Below, in pieces: positions 18,653 to 27,328 of a DNA stretch of 32,533 nt. Each line of letters begins with the position of its first letter. Position 1 is the stretch's first letter. The notes under the pieces were generated by a model, which saw nothing but the letters and a program-made list of their open reading frames with translations, ran no database searches and was not told where the DNA came from. The DNA is from an uncultured Bacteroidota bacterium. GTDB lineage: Bacteria > Bacteroidota > Bacteroidia > Chitinophagales > Chitinophagaceae. Where the stretch lies: assembly GCA_903924075.1 (NCBI GenBank), contig CAIYAG010000188.1, forward strand, positions 1 through 32,533, in the 5' to 3' direction. A program made the position numbers and the translations under genes.

Positions 18653-19549
18653 TTGATAAAAAAACTTATTCTTATTATCGGTGTTCTGTTTATTCTCGAT
18701 AATTGTAAAAGTCAGGAATTAGATCCGAGACTGTATGCAAATCTTCCAAAAAAGATGAATGCATTTGCACTCTATTATGGTTATATGAGTGGTAATGTTG
18801 TTGCAGATCCTTCTTTACCAATTGAAGATTTTAAAATTACAAGTCACAATATTGCAGCTGCCTATGTACACACATTTAGTTTGGCAAAAAAACTGGCAAG
18901 ATTCCAAGTTTCTTTGCCCTATACTATGATGGATGGCAACCTTAAAATTAATGGCGTAGATACCAGCGGATCCAGAAACGGACTTGGAGATTTAAAACTC
19001 AGATTTGGAATGAATCTATTTGGCTCACCGGCCTTAGATAGAAAAGACTTTCGGAAATACAAACAAAAAACAATTGTTGGGTTTAGTGTTGTTGCCACAA
19101 TACCTACTGGATTATATTATGCTGATAAAAGAATCAATATTGGTTCTAATAGATATACTATTAAGCCGGAGATTGGCATTTCAAGGAGGTTCAATCGTAT
19201 TTATGCAGAGGGTTATTTAGGAGTTTGGATATACGGTAACAATACCGATTACATGACTAATAAATTGCTAAAGCAGGCACCAGTGTATACTTTGCAAGCA
19301 CACACAAGTTATTATTTCAAAAACCAAGTTTGGATTGGGATCGATGGTAACTGGTTTAATGGAGGCCAAACAAGTGTAAACAATAAATCTGTGGGTGAGC
19401 TAAAAGATAATTGGCGGGTTGGTGCAACATTATCTGCTCCATTATCAAAATCTCAATCTTTGAAATTTCAAGTGAATGCTGGCGCATTCAAGAATGCCGG
19501 GTTAAACTATGACATTTATTCAGTTAGTTATCAATACGTCTTCTTCTAA
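18653..19549 (+). CDS. Outer-membrane transporter-like beta-barrel (MetA-pathway type); TTG start
   Basis: LDPRLYANLPKKMNAFALYYGYMSGNVVADPSLPIEDF...GLGDLKLRFGMNLFGSPAL...INIGSNRYTIKPEIGIS; ends YQYVFF. Confidence 0.8.
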   Translation: MIKKLILIIGVLFILDNCKSQELDPRLYANLPKKMNAFALYYGYMSGNVVADPSLPIEDFKITSHNIAAAYVHTFSLAKKLARFQVSLPYTMMDGNLKINGVDTSGSRNGLGDLKLRFGMNLFGSPALDRKDFRKYKQKTIVGFSVVATIPTGLYYADKRINIGSNRYTIKPEIGISRRFNRIYAEGYLGVWIYGNNTDYMTNKLLKQAPVYTLQAHTSYYFKNQVWIGIDGNWFNGGQTSVNNKSVGELKDNWRVGATLSAPLSKSQSLKFQVNAGAFKNAGLNYDIYSVSYQYVFF

Positions 19550-19568
19550 TCAATAATAAACTAAAACC

Positions 19569-20702
19569 ATGAAAAAAAGTCTTCAATTGAAACAATGGAT
19601 TCAAAGTCTGCTGCTGATAGTTATTGTTATTGCAATCAATTGTATATCTGTATTTGCACAATCTAATGTTGCAGAGGTTCAAAAAAAGTTCGAACCTATG
19701 TTTAAAGCAGGTGTAAATATTTCCTTATTAGAAAACTATTGGAGTAAACCTGATATTTTATTGCAGAAAGAAAACATAAAAAAACTGGATAAGGCTTATG
19801 CGCTTGGATTTAAAACTGTGCGAATTCCAATTAAGTTCGATATGTTCTTAATGCCCGACAAAGTTACTTTTAATCCAGAGGTCTTAAAAAAACTGTCTAA
19901 AGTTTATGGTTATCTTGAGTCGCATGACATGACCATGATCTTAACCTATCATTTTGGAGTTACCAGAAACAAAATGCAAATTGATGAATTACAAAAGGAA
20001 ATTAAAAGAGGGTTTGATATCTGGGCTCAGATTGTAAATCTTTTTAAAGGCAAAGGATATGATCGTATATTTTTTGGTCTTTATGATGAACCAAGAATGG
20101 AAGACAACTCCAGATGGGACTTGATCAACAAAACAGCTATGGCAAAATTGCGTCCATTAGACCCTGATAGATACTGGATAGTAGGATCCAATAATTATAT
20201 GAATGTTACAGCATTTGAATCTTTAATCCCAATTCCGAATGATGATAAGGTTTTGTATGCATTTCACTTTTATGATCCATATATTTTCACCCATCAAGGA
20301 GCGCCTTGGGATAAAGACAAAGCTTACATGAAGGTTTTACCTTATCCATTTGTTGAAGCTGAAATGCCTCCAATGCCAGAGCGGGCAAAGAACGATAAGG
20401 ATATGTCTTATAACTATAACCATTACTCAGAGGTTTCAAATAGGAAATTTATTGAGGATAAAATAAAGCTTGCTCATGATTGGTCAATAAAATATAATGC
20501 CCCAGTAATTTGCACAGAAGCAGGAACAATTGCAACAATTCCAGAAAAATATCGCAGCAATTATATTAAAGATGTTTCTGAGGTATTAAAAAATTATGGC
20601 ATTCCGATGGTAATTTGGGATATGGAACAAAGCTTTAAAATTACCAATCAGAACAATGAACTAATCCCTGGGGTGAGCAATTGGGTAAATTCATTTAAAT
20701 AA
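19569..20702 (+). CDS. Secreted glycoside hydrolase family 5 (cellulase-like)
   Basis: Signal peptide; FKTVRIPIKF; LYDEPR (acid/base region); FHFYDPYIFTHQGAPW; APVICTEAG (nucleophile region). Confidence 0.88.
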   Translation: MKKSLQLKQWIQSLLLIVIVIAINCISVFAQSNVAEVQKKFEPMFKAGVNISLLENYWSKPDILLQKENIKKLDKAYALGFKTVRIPIKFDMFLMPDKVTFNPEVLKKLSKVYGYLESHDMTMILTYHFGVTRNKMQIDELQKEIKRGFDIWAQIVNLFKGKGYDRIFFGLYDEPRMEDNSRWDLINKTAMAKLRPLDPDRYWIVGSNNYMNVTAFESLIPIPNDDKVLYAFHFYDPYIFTHQGAPWDKDKAYMKVLPYPFVEAEMPPMPERAKNDKDMSYNYNHYSEVSNRKFIEDKIKLAHDWSIKYNAPVICTEAGTIATIPEKYRSNYIKDVSEVLKNYGIPMVIWDMEQSFKITNQNNELIPGVSNWVNSFK

Positions 20703-20716
20703 GCGAAATTTGTATC

Positions 20717-21682
20717 ATGATTAATTTAACTTCTAAAAAAGCTACTTTGCTTTTTAAGTGGTGGGGTAGTAGATCTATCTTATGTACTTTTATTATTTTA
20801 TTGTTTACAATTACATCTAATGCACAGGTTACTCCATTCGAAAAATCGGTTTTAGATTCCTTGTCTGCTAATGATTTTAATTTTAGTGTTGGATTCTTAT
20901 TCAATGCAAGTGAAGACGGTACCAGTTCATTAACAACGGGCACTGATATTGGAATGATGTACTCAACCAAAAAGTCGAATTATGAAGTTATACAAAGCAG
21001 TTATTTCAGTAGACTCGAAAGTTTTTCTAGTTCCAATCGATTTATTGCATTGATCAGGGGAGATATTTTTAGTCATGATACACTAGGCCAAAGAGTAATA
21101 GAAAAACGATTTTATCCCGAACCATTTGCTTTGTATATGTTTGATGCAAGCAGATCATTAAACTTTAGAATTCAATTGGGAGTGAATGCCATGTGGGCTC
21201 CCAAGCCCACAAAATTGGTAAGAATTAGGGTTGGGTTAGGGATATTGAGAGAAAGGGAAAATTGGCAAATGGTCAAGCATGAACAATTACCATCTCTAGA
21301 TACACTACCACCAGCTGTGCTGCAATATATTTATGATAGTGTGGGCATTAACAAACAAGGTAGATTAGAAAGAGATAACTGGAGGGCCAATTTATATTCG
21401 AACTTCCTATTTAATTTCACGAAGAATATCAATATGAATGCGTTTGTATCTATGCAAATGCCGTTTGAACCTCCTTATTCAGGACTGCCACAGAATAGTC
21501 ATTTCCCTGTTGTTACAAAGCTATATCCTAGGCTTACTTTAGATATGCAGTTGAATATACATGTATGGGGTAAACTCGACTTTGTTACTGCTTTCCATTA
21601 TATGTATGATAAGGGGCAGATCCCAATCTATGTTCCCAACTGGTTGTATAATTTTTCTCAGGGATTACAGTTGAGTCTTTAA
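20717..21682 (+). CDS. Secreted/outer-membrane protein, unknown function
   Basis: Signal peptide (FIILLFTITSNAQ), beta-rich, C-term YNFSQGLQLSL. Confidence 0.6.
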   Translation: MINLTSKKATLLFKWWGSRSILCTFIILLFTITSNAQVTPFEKSVLDSLSANDFNFSVGFLFNASEDGTSSLTTGTDIGMMYSTKKSNYEVIQSSYFSRLESFSSSNRFIALIRGDIFSHDTLGQRVIEKRFYPEPFALYMFDASRSLNFRIQLGVNAMWAPKPTKLVRIRVGLGILRERENWQMVKHEQLPSLDTLPPAVLQYIYDSVGINKQGRLERDNWRANLYSNFLFNFTKNINMNAFVSMQMPFEPPYSGLPQNSHFPVVTKLYPRLTLDMQLNIHVWGKLDFVTAFHYMYDKGQIPIYVPNWLYNFSQGLQLSL

Positions 21683-21705
21683 AACAGATGACTTTTCATA
21701 AATAC

Positions 21706-21751
21706 TTACAGAGGAATGTGATTTCCTGATATAAATCATATTCTTCTGTAA
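21706..21751 (+). promoter_or_regulatory. 19-bp inverted repeat (two G-U pairs as RNA), 8-nt loop, upstream of SQR-like gene
   Basis: TTACAGAGGAATGTGATTT / AAATCATATTCTTCTGTAA with loop CCTGATAT; no downstream T-tract. Confidence 0.6.
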
Positions 21752-21787
21752 CTAGTATCACAATGCCGATTAATTGTTAAAATGACC

Positions 21788-21810
21788 TTTGTTCTTCCAA
21801 AAAGAACAAA
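21788..21810 (+). promoter_or_regulatory. Perfect 9-bp inverted repeat ending 1 nt before the SQR-like ATG
   Basis: TTTGTTCTT-CCAAA-AAGAACAAA followed by aATG at 21812. Confidence 0.55.
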
Positions 21811-21811
21811 A

Positions 21812-23044
21812 ATGAAAAGTTTAGTCATTTTAGGTGCAGGAACTGCAGGAACAATGATGGCGAACCATCTAAATAAAAAGCTGAATAGAAAAGAATGGGA
21901 TATTACCATAATAGATGAACGAAAAGAGCATCACTATCAGCCAGGATATCTGTTTCTTCCTTTCGATATTTACAAGCCAACAGATATTATCAAAAATATC
22001 AAAGATTTTATCCCCTCAGATGTTGAGTTGATCCAAGAGCGCATAGAGAAGATCAATGCAAAGGAAAACAGTATTCTTCTGGATGCGGGAGAAATTATCA
22101 AGTATGATCTACTCATTATTGCAACAGGTGCAAAAATCGCGCCTGAAGAAATTGAGGGTATGAGCGGCTCGGAATGGCAAAAATCTGTTTTCGATTTTTA
22201 TACTTTTGAGGGAGCACTTGCTTTGCGTAATAAATTGCGTGAATGGGAGGGTGGAAACCTTGTTGTGCATATCTGTGAAATGCCTATTAAATGCCCGGTG
22301 GCACCACTAGAGTTTGCATTTTTAGCAGATTCATTTTTTGAGCATAAAAAAATGCGGGAGAAGGTTAAAATCACCTATGTAACGCCACTTAGTGGGGCAT
22401 TTACAAAACCAAAATGTACGGAAGCTTTAGAGTACTTGTTAGAAGATAAAGGTATCATACTGGAAAGCGATTTTGCAATTGCAGAAGTTAATAATGAAGA
22501 GAAAACAATTGTTGATTATGGAGGCAAGTCAATTCCTTTTGATTTATTGGTTACAGTGCCAACAAATAAAGGTGACGAATTGATGGAAAGATCTGGTTTG
22601 GGCGACGAGCTTAATTATGTACCAACTGAGAAAGCAACGCTTCAATCAAAAGCATTTGAAAATATCTTTGTAATTGGTGATGCTACTAATGTGCCTGCAT
22701 CTAAAGCAGGTTCAGTGGCACATTTTGAGGCAGAAATTTTAACGGAGAACATCCTACATTATATTAAACAGGAACCATTGGCAGCTAGTTTTGACGGTCA
22801 TGCCAATTGTTTCATTGAAACAGGCCATCAGAAAGCCTTGCTTATCGATTTCAATTATACACACGAACCAGTGTCTGGATTATTCCCATTCCCTGGAATT
22901 GGCCCATTACAATTGCTCAAAGAAAGCGTGTTTAATCATTGGGGTAAATTGGCATTCCGCTGGATCTATTGGAATATGTTATTAAAAGGTATCCCAATTC
23001 CTTTTGTAGGTTCTCATATGAAAACCGCAGGCAAAAATTTTTAA
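21812..23044 (+). CDS. FAD/NAD(P)-binding oxidoreductase, sulfide:quinone oxidoreductase-like
   Basis: N-term VILGAGTAGTMMANHL; ICEMPIKCPVAPLEF cysteine region; IFVIGDATNVPASKAGSVAHFEA; SQR-type C-term. Start trimmed to ATG 21812. Confidence 0.85.
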   Translation: MKSLVILGAGTAGTMMANHLNKKLNRKEWDITIIDERKEHHYQPGYLFLPFDIYKPTDIIKNIKDFIPSDVELIQERIEKINAKENSILLDAGEIIKYDLLIIATGAKIAPEEIEGMSGSEWQKSVFDFYTFEGALALRNKLREWEGGNLVVHICEMPIKCPVAPLEFAFLADSFFEHKKMREKVKITYVTPLSGAFTKPKCTEALEYLLEDKGIILESDFAIAEVNNEEKTIVDYGGKSIPFDLLVTVPTNKGDELMERSGLGDELNYVPTEKATLQSKAFENIFVIGDATNVPASKAGSVAHFEAEILTENILHYIKQEPLAASFDGHANCFIETGHQKALLIDFNYTHEPVSGLFPFPGIGPLQLLKESVFNHWGKLAFRWIYWNMLLKGIPIPFVGSHMKTAGKNF

Positions 23045-23063
23045 CCAACAATAAAACCATTTT

Positions 23064-23372
23064 ATGGACAAGTTAATCGCAGGTAAAACCATACAAGTAA
23101 ACGAAGAAGGATTCATGACCAATTTTAGTGAATGGAATAAGGAAATCGGAGAGGCCCTAGCTGGTGAATCACAAATTGTATTAACTCCAAAACATTGGGA
23201 GCTGATCAATTATATTCAAACTGAAGTTAAAAATGAATCTCCACTAAGTATCCGCAAAATTGGAAAAAGTGGGGTAGTAGATATCAAAGAATTCTATGCA
23301 CTATTTCCAAATGCACCATTGAAAACTGCCACAAAAATTGCTGGTGTACCTAAACCCGCAAGCTGTATTTAA
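23064..23372 (+). CDS. TusE/DsrC-family sulfur relay protein with only the C-terminal penultimate Cys
   Basis: C-terminal arm KTATKIAGVPKPASCI; DEEGF-like N-term (VNEEGFMTNFSEWNKEIGEALA). Confidence 0.92.
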   Translation: MDKLIAGKTIQVNEEGFMTNFSEWNKEIGEALAGESQIVLTPKHWELINYIQTEVKNESPLSIRKIGKSGVVDIKEFYALFPNAPLKTATKIAGVPKPASCI

Positions 23373-23391
23373 CAACAATAAAATTTTAATC

Positions 23392-23874
23392 ATGAGTGAA
23401 TATAATGGCGAGATCAGAAAAATGATGATCATCCTTTCTAAAGCCTCCATCGAAAATGTTTATGCAGCTTTTGTTTTGGCAAATGGCGCAAGAATGGAAG
23501 GTATTGAAGCAGAAATGTTCTTTACTTTCTTCGGACTTGAAGCAGTTCACAACAAAAAGCTAGATCATTTGCATGTTGCTACAGTAGGTAATCCTGCTAT
23601 GCATATGCCAACGATGTTAGGCGGTTTGCCTGGTATGGAAGCTTTGGCAACTAGTATGATGAAAAAAGAAATGGAAAAACTGGATATGCCTGAAGTGCGA
23701 GAATTCCTAGAAATATTAAAAGCATCCGGAGTTAAGCTCTGGGCCTGTAAACTAGCCATGGAAATGTTCCATTACGAAAAAACAGACATGTTCCCTGATT
23801 TAGATGGTGTATTAACAGTGGGCGATTTTTATAATCAATCAAATGGTATTGGCACACATATGCTATTCATATAG
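23392..23874 (+). CDS. DsrE2-like DsrE/DsrF/DsrH-family protein
   Basis: KMMIILSKASIENVYAAFVLANGARMEGIEAEMFFTFFGLEAV; GVKLWACKLAMEMFHYEKTDM conserved Cys; start trimmed to ATG 23392. Confidence 0.88.
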   Translation: MSEYNGEIRKMMIILSKASIENVYAAFVLANGARMEGIEAEMFFTFFGLEAVHNKKLDHLHVATVGNPAMHMPTMLGGLPGMEALATSMMKKEMEKLDMPEVREFLEILKASGVKLWACKLAMEMFHYEKTDMFPDLDGVLTVGDFYNQSNGIGTHMLFI

Positions 23875-23923
23875 TTTTAAGGATATTCAACTTATCTAAT
23901 TGATAATCATCAATTAATTCTCA

Positions 23924-23957
23924 AAAGCCTTTCAATTTTATTGGGAGGCTTTATTTT
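23924..23957 (+). terminator. Rho-independent-like terminator after the sulfur module
   Basis: AAAGCCTTTCAA-TTTTA-TTGGGAGGCTTT (12-bp stem, two G-U) followed by ATTTTT. Confidence 0.65.
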
Positions 23958-24163
23958 TACAGCATTATTGGAATAAAAGGAAGTGAAATCACAATAAACC
24001 TGAATTAAAGCATTTTTTAATATACTTCAACAGACTATAATCTCTATTTTGCCGTTATCTTATTATATCTTGACTATTCTATGCATCGAAACCTGCAAGT
24101 ATGGTCAGGTGAAATATTTATATAATATATAAAATTGGAATCTTAGTATACTAAAACTCATTT

Positions 24164-25000
24164 ATGGAGATCAACAACCCCTATGTTTTCGGGAATGTAT
24201 CCTTGTTAATTACACATTATAATCGGAGCAAATCATTACATCGCTTGCTAGATGCCATGCAAAAGCTACATGTAACATTTGGTGAGATTGTTATTTCTGA
24301 TGATGGCAGTTCTTATGCACACCTGCAAAACTTATTGGAATACCAGAAAATATTTAATTTCAGATTGATCACAGCACCTGTAAATAAGGGTCTTCCAAAT
24401 AATATTAATAAAGGTCAGGATGCCGTTTTAAAACCCTATACGCTTTATGTACAAGAAGATTTTGTGCCAAGTGCTTCATTCCCTTTAAAGTTTAAGCATT
24501 CTTTAGAGATCATGGAAGAAAGGCCAGATGTGGATATAGCTAGGTATTGGGCTTATTGGAAATATCCGTATCTAAAAACGATCCGCAACGGTTTTTCAGA
24601 TATGACATTCAGCATTTTTAAACTGGGTTATAAAAAGTTTTATGTGTATAGCGATGCTAGCCATTTGAGAAGAAGCAATTTTCCTCAAAAATTTGGTAAG
24701 TTTTTAGAAAACCTTCCAAGTGATAGAGCAGAATATTTGATGATGATGTCTTTTATACGGAAAAACGGTAAGGCGATCTATAACGACAATTATAACGATA
24801 TGTTCGATCACCTAAATAGTGAAGACGAACCAAGTACAGTTGAAAGAGATTTTATTTCATATAGCGATAGCAATCCTGTTATTACTATCATTCGGAACTT
24901 ATATAGAAATGTCAAGTTCAACCTTGATTATCTGTTTCTATTCTCATGGCGATTGGAAAGATTCATTAAAGCCGTGAAGAGTATTGGCAAAAAACCATAG
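24164..25000 (+). CDS. Glycosyltransferase family 2
   Basis: SLLITHYNRSKSLHRLLDAM...IVISDDGSS...YVQEDFVP. Confidence 0.85.
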   Translation: MEINNPYVFGNVSLLITHYNRSKSLHRLLDAMQKLHVTFGEIVISDDGSSYAHLQNLLEYQKIFNFRLITAPVNKGLPNNINKGQDAVLKPYTLYVQEDFVPSASFPLKFKHSLEIMEERPDVDIARYWAYWKYPYLKTIRNGFSDMTFSIFKLGYKKFYVYSDASHLRRSNFPQKFGKFLENLPSDRAEYLMMMSFIRKNGKAIYNDNYNDMFDHLNSEDEPSTVERDFISYSDSNPVITIIRNLYRNVKFNLDYLFLFSWRLERFIKAVKSIGKKP

Positions 25001-25088
25001 CAAGCTTTGTAAATTTGATATTGAATACGAGGGAGGTGGGAACGGAATCAATGAATGACCATTAAGTTTAATAGATAATTTATTTTTT

Positions 25089-25895
25089 ATGTCGGCTTCT
25101 AATTACCATTTTGATGGAGTAAGTTTAGTGATTACACACTATAACCGAAGCAGCTCCTTGGAATGTTTATTAAATACTTTTAAAAAATTGCAGTGCAGTT
25201 TTGAAGAAGTGATTGTTTCAGACGACGGAAGTAGGCCAGAACACCTCTCAAAAGTTCAGGAGCTACAGAAACAGTTTTTATTTACACTATTAACCACTCC
25301 AGTTAATAAGGGGTTGGGACATAATAATAATGTATCCCAAGACGCAGTTAAAACGGAGTATACCCTATATGTGCAGGAAGACTTTGTTCCAAGGCCCATT
25401 TTCCCAGCACTTTTTGAGAAGTCAATGAAGATCATGAGGTCGCAACCAGATATTGATATCATTAGATATTACTCTTATTTCAGTTATCCTTATCTCAAGC
25501 CTTTTGATGAAGACTTTTCATTATTAGATTTCCATCCTGAATTCTGGTATGCAAATCATCGAAAATTCTATTTCTATAGCGATCATCCGCATGTTAGGCG
25601 CAGTAATTTCTTCAGCAAATTTGGTCGCTATCTCGAAGGCATCAAAGGAGATACTACTGAATATCGAATGAGTCTTTCTTTTGTACAGAAAAAGGCAAAA
25701 GGATTATTTTATACCAAGTTTAACGAAGTATTCGACCAACAAAACACAGACGCTGAGCCAAGCACTATGCAAAATGAGCGTCCAGAATGGAAATTGAGCA
25801 AGAACTTAATTGTTAGATTCTTAAGGTTCCTTTACTTGGTTTACAAGTACACAAAATGGAGCCTGGAATATGTGTTTGTTCCCAAAAGACCTTAA
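25089..25895 (+). CDS. Glycosyltransferase family 2, paralog of the preceding gene
   Basis: SLVITHYNRSSSLECLLNTF...VIVSDDGSR...YVQEDFVP. Confidence 0.85.
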   Translation: MSASNYHFDGVSLVITHYNRSSSLECLLNTFKKLQCSFEEVIVSDDGSRPEHLSKVQELQKQFLFTLLTTPVNKGLGHNNNVSQDAVKTEYTLYVQEDFVPRPIFPALFEKSMKIMRSQPDIDIIRYYSYFSYPYLKPFDEDFSLLDFHPEFWYANHRKFYFYSDHPHVRRSNFFSKFGRYLEGIKGDTTEYRMSLSFVQKKAKGLFYTKFNEVFDQQNTDAEPSTMQNERPEWKLSKNLIVRFLRFLYLVYKYTKWSLEYVFVPKRP

Positions 25896-25906
25896 AACTA
25901 AATCAT

Positions 25907-25943
25907 AAAAAAAGCGTCCCGATTTTATCTGGACGCTTTTTTT
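25907..25943. terminator. Bidirectional intrinsic terminator between convergent genes
   Basis: AAAAAAAGCGTCC-CGATTTTATCT-GGACGCTTTTTTT: 13-bp perfect stem with A/T tracts on both flanks. Confidence 0.9.
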
Positions 25944-25968
25944 ATTTGATATAGTAGTAGTTCAAATA

Positions 25969-27300
25969 TTATGAAATTTTACTAGAAATAAAGGACCGTA
26001 TTTCTTTGATTCCGATAGAAAGGGTATCGCTGAAATCGATCTTAATTGTTTTTTGAATATAGTAGTAGGAAATGATGATAGCATACAGCGTAGGAAATAT
26101 ATTGGTGATAGCTATTCCATAGACTGATTTAAAATAGAAGACCACTACAAAGTCTGCGATCAAATTAATAACAAGCATCACAAGTAGTTTATAGAAGTTT
26201 ATCTCAGGTTTATTGATGACGTCAAGGGTAATTGCAAAAAATCGATCCGCAGGAAATAAAAGAGATAAAAGTATTAGGATTCGAAACAGATTCGGCGCTT
26301 CTGTTGTAACATATTTTTGCCCCCCGATCAATGCGATCAAAGGTTCTGCGAAGATTAATGATACTATTGCTACTCCAATGAAAATTGTAGTTAGAATACC
26401 AATAATCTTTTTCAGTGTAAAAACCATTTTATCTTGTTCATTATTATTATAGAACCCAGACAGGAGCGGCATTCCAGAGCCTGCAATGCTATAAAGTGGG
26501 ATCTCAATGATTTGCATCAATTTTGATCCGATATTAAAAACGGCTACTGATGCTGGGCCGAAAAAGTAATCCAGGAAAAAAGTGTTCGTGAAACTAAATA
26601 AATTGGCACTCAAGCTACTTCCCATGCTGTACTTCCCAAAATGATACATTTCAAGGACTCCTTTTTTAGTTGCGTCTTTAATCATGGAAACCTTCGACCA
26701 GCCAATGATCAATACCACAATACTGACAAAGACATTACATAATATATAAGAAACAATGATCGTGTTTAAAGTTGTTTCTTTTAGAAATATTAAGGCAACG
26801 ATAGTTCCTGTAAACAATACCTGGTTCAATAATCTGATCCTTAGTAAAAGGTCAAATCTTTTTTCAGACTGTAATACAATGCCAGCAATGAAAAATGGCA
26901 GCGTTGAAACAATGATCAGTGAGAAATATTTGTTGAGGAGGTCTAAAGTAATATTATCAGTGTTGTGGTAAAATATAAAGGAAACTAAATTCGCAAACAC
27001 TAAGACTGCAATGATCAAGATCGTTAAGATCCAGGTAGAGCCTATTACTTCTGCAGCACGTTTTTCATCAGAACCTGAATAATATTTGATAAATGCCGTT
27101 GTCATAAAGCCAGATTTAACGGTATCTATTAAATTGATCAGCGTAAATAAGAAAATATAAATACCGGCATCAGTTGGCGTCAAAGCCCGATACAAAAGCG
27201 ATAGCGTTACAATTCCGAATAATGACATGGAACCATTTAACAGTAATGACTGAAAATGGATATTTTTAAATATAGAGATTGCTTTTTTTATTAAAGACAT
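25969..27300 (-). CDS. Polysaccharide flippase (MOP superfamily, Wzx-like)
   Basis: Multi-TM; SLLYRALTPTDAGIYIFLFTLINLIDTVKSG start; 443 aa. Confidence 0.85.
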   Translation of the reverse strand: MSLIKKAISIFKNIHFQSLLLNGSMSLFGIVTLSLLYRALTPTDAGIYIFLFTLINLIDTVKSGFMTTAFIKYYSGSDEKRAAEVIGSTWILTILIIAVLVFANLVSFIFYHNTDNITLDLLNKYFSLIIVSTLPFFIAGIVLQSEKRFDLLLRIRLLNQVLFTGTIVALIFLKETTLNTIIVSYILCNVFVSIVVLIIGWSKVSMIKDATKKGVLEMYHFGKYSMGSSLSANLFSFTNTFFLDYFFGPASVAVFNIGSKLMQIIEIPLYSIAGSGMPLLSGFYNNNEQDKMVFTLKKIIGILTTIFIGVAIVSLIFAEPLIALIGGQKYVTTEAPNLFRILILLSLLFPADRFFAITLDVINKPEINFYKLLVMLVINLIADFVVVFYFKSVYGIAITNIFPTLYAIIISYYYIQKTIKIDFSDTLSIGIKEIRSFISSKIS

Positions 27301-27328
27301 ATGGGATTATAATTTGAAGATAATTTGA

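Noticed and set aside
24114-24134. Short AT-only palindrome TTTATATA-A-TATATAAA before the first GT2
   Set aside because: Low-complexity A/T sequence in an AT-rich spacer; expected by chance.
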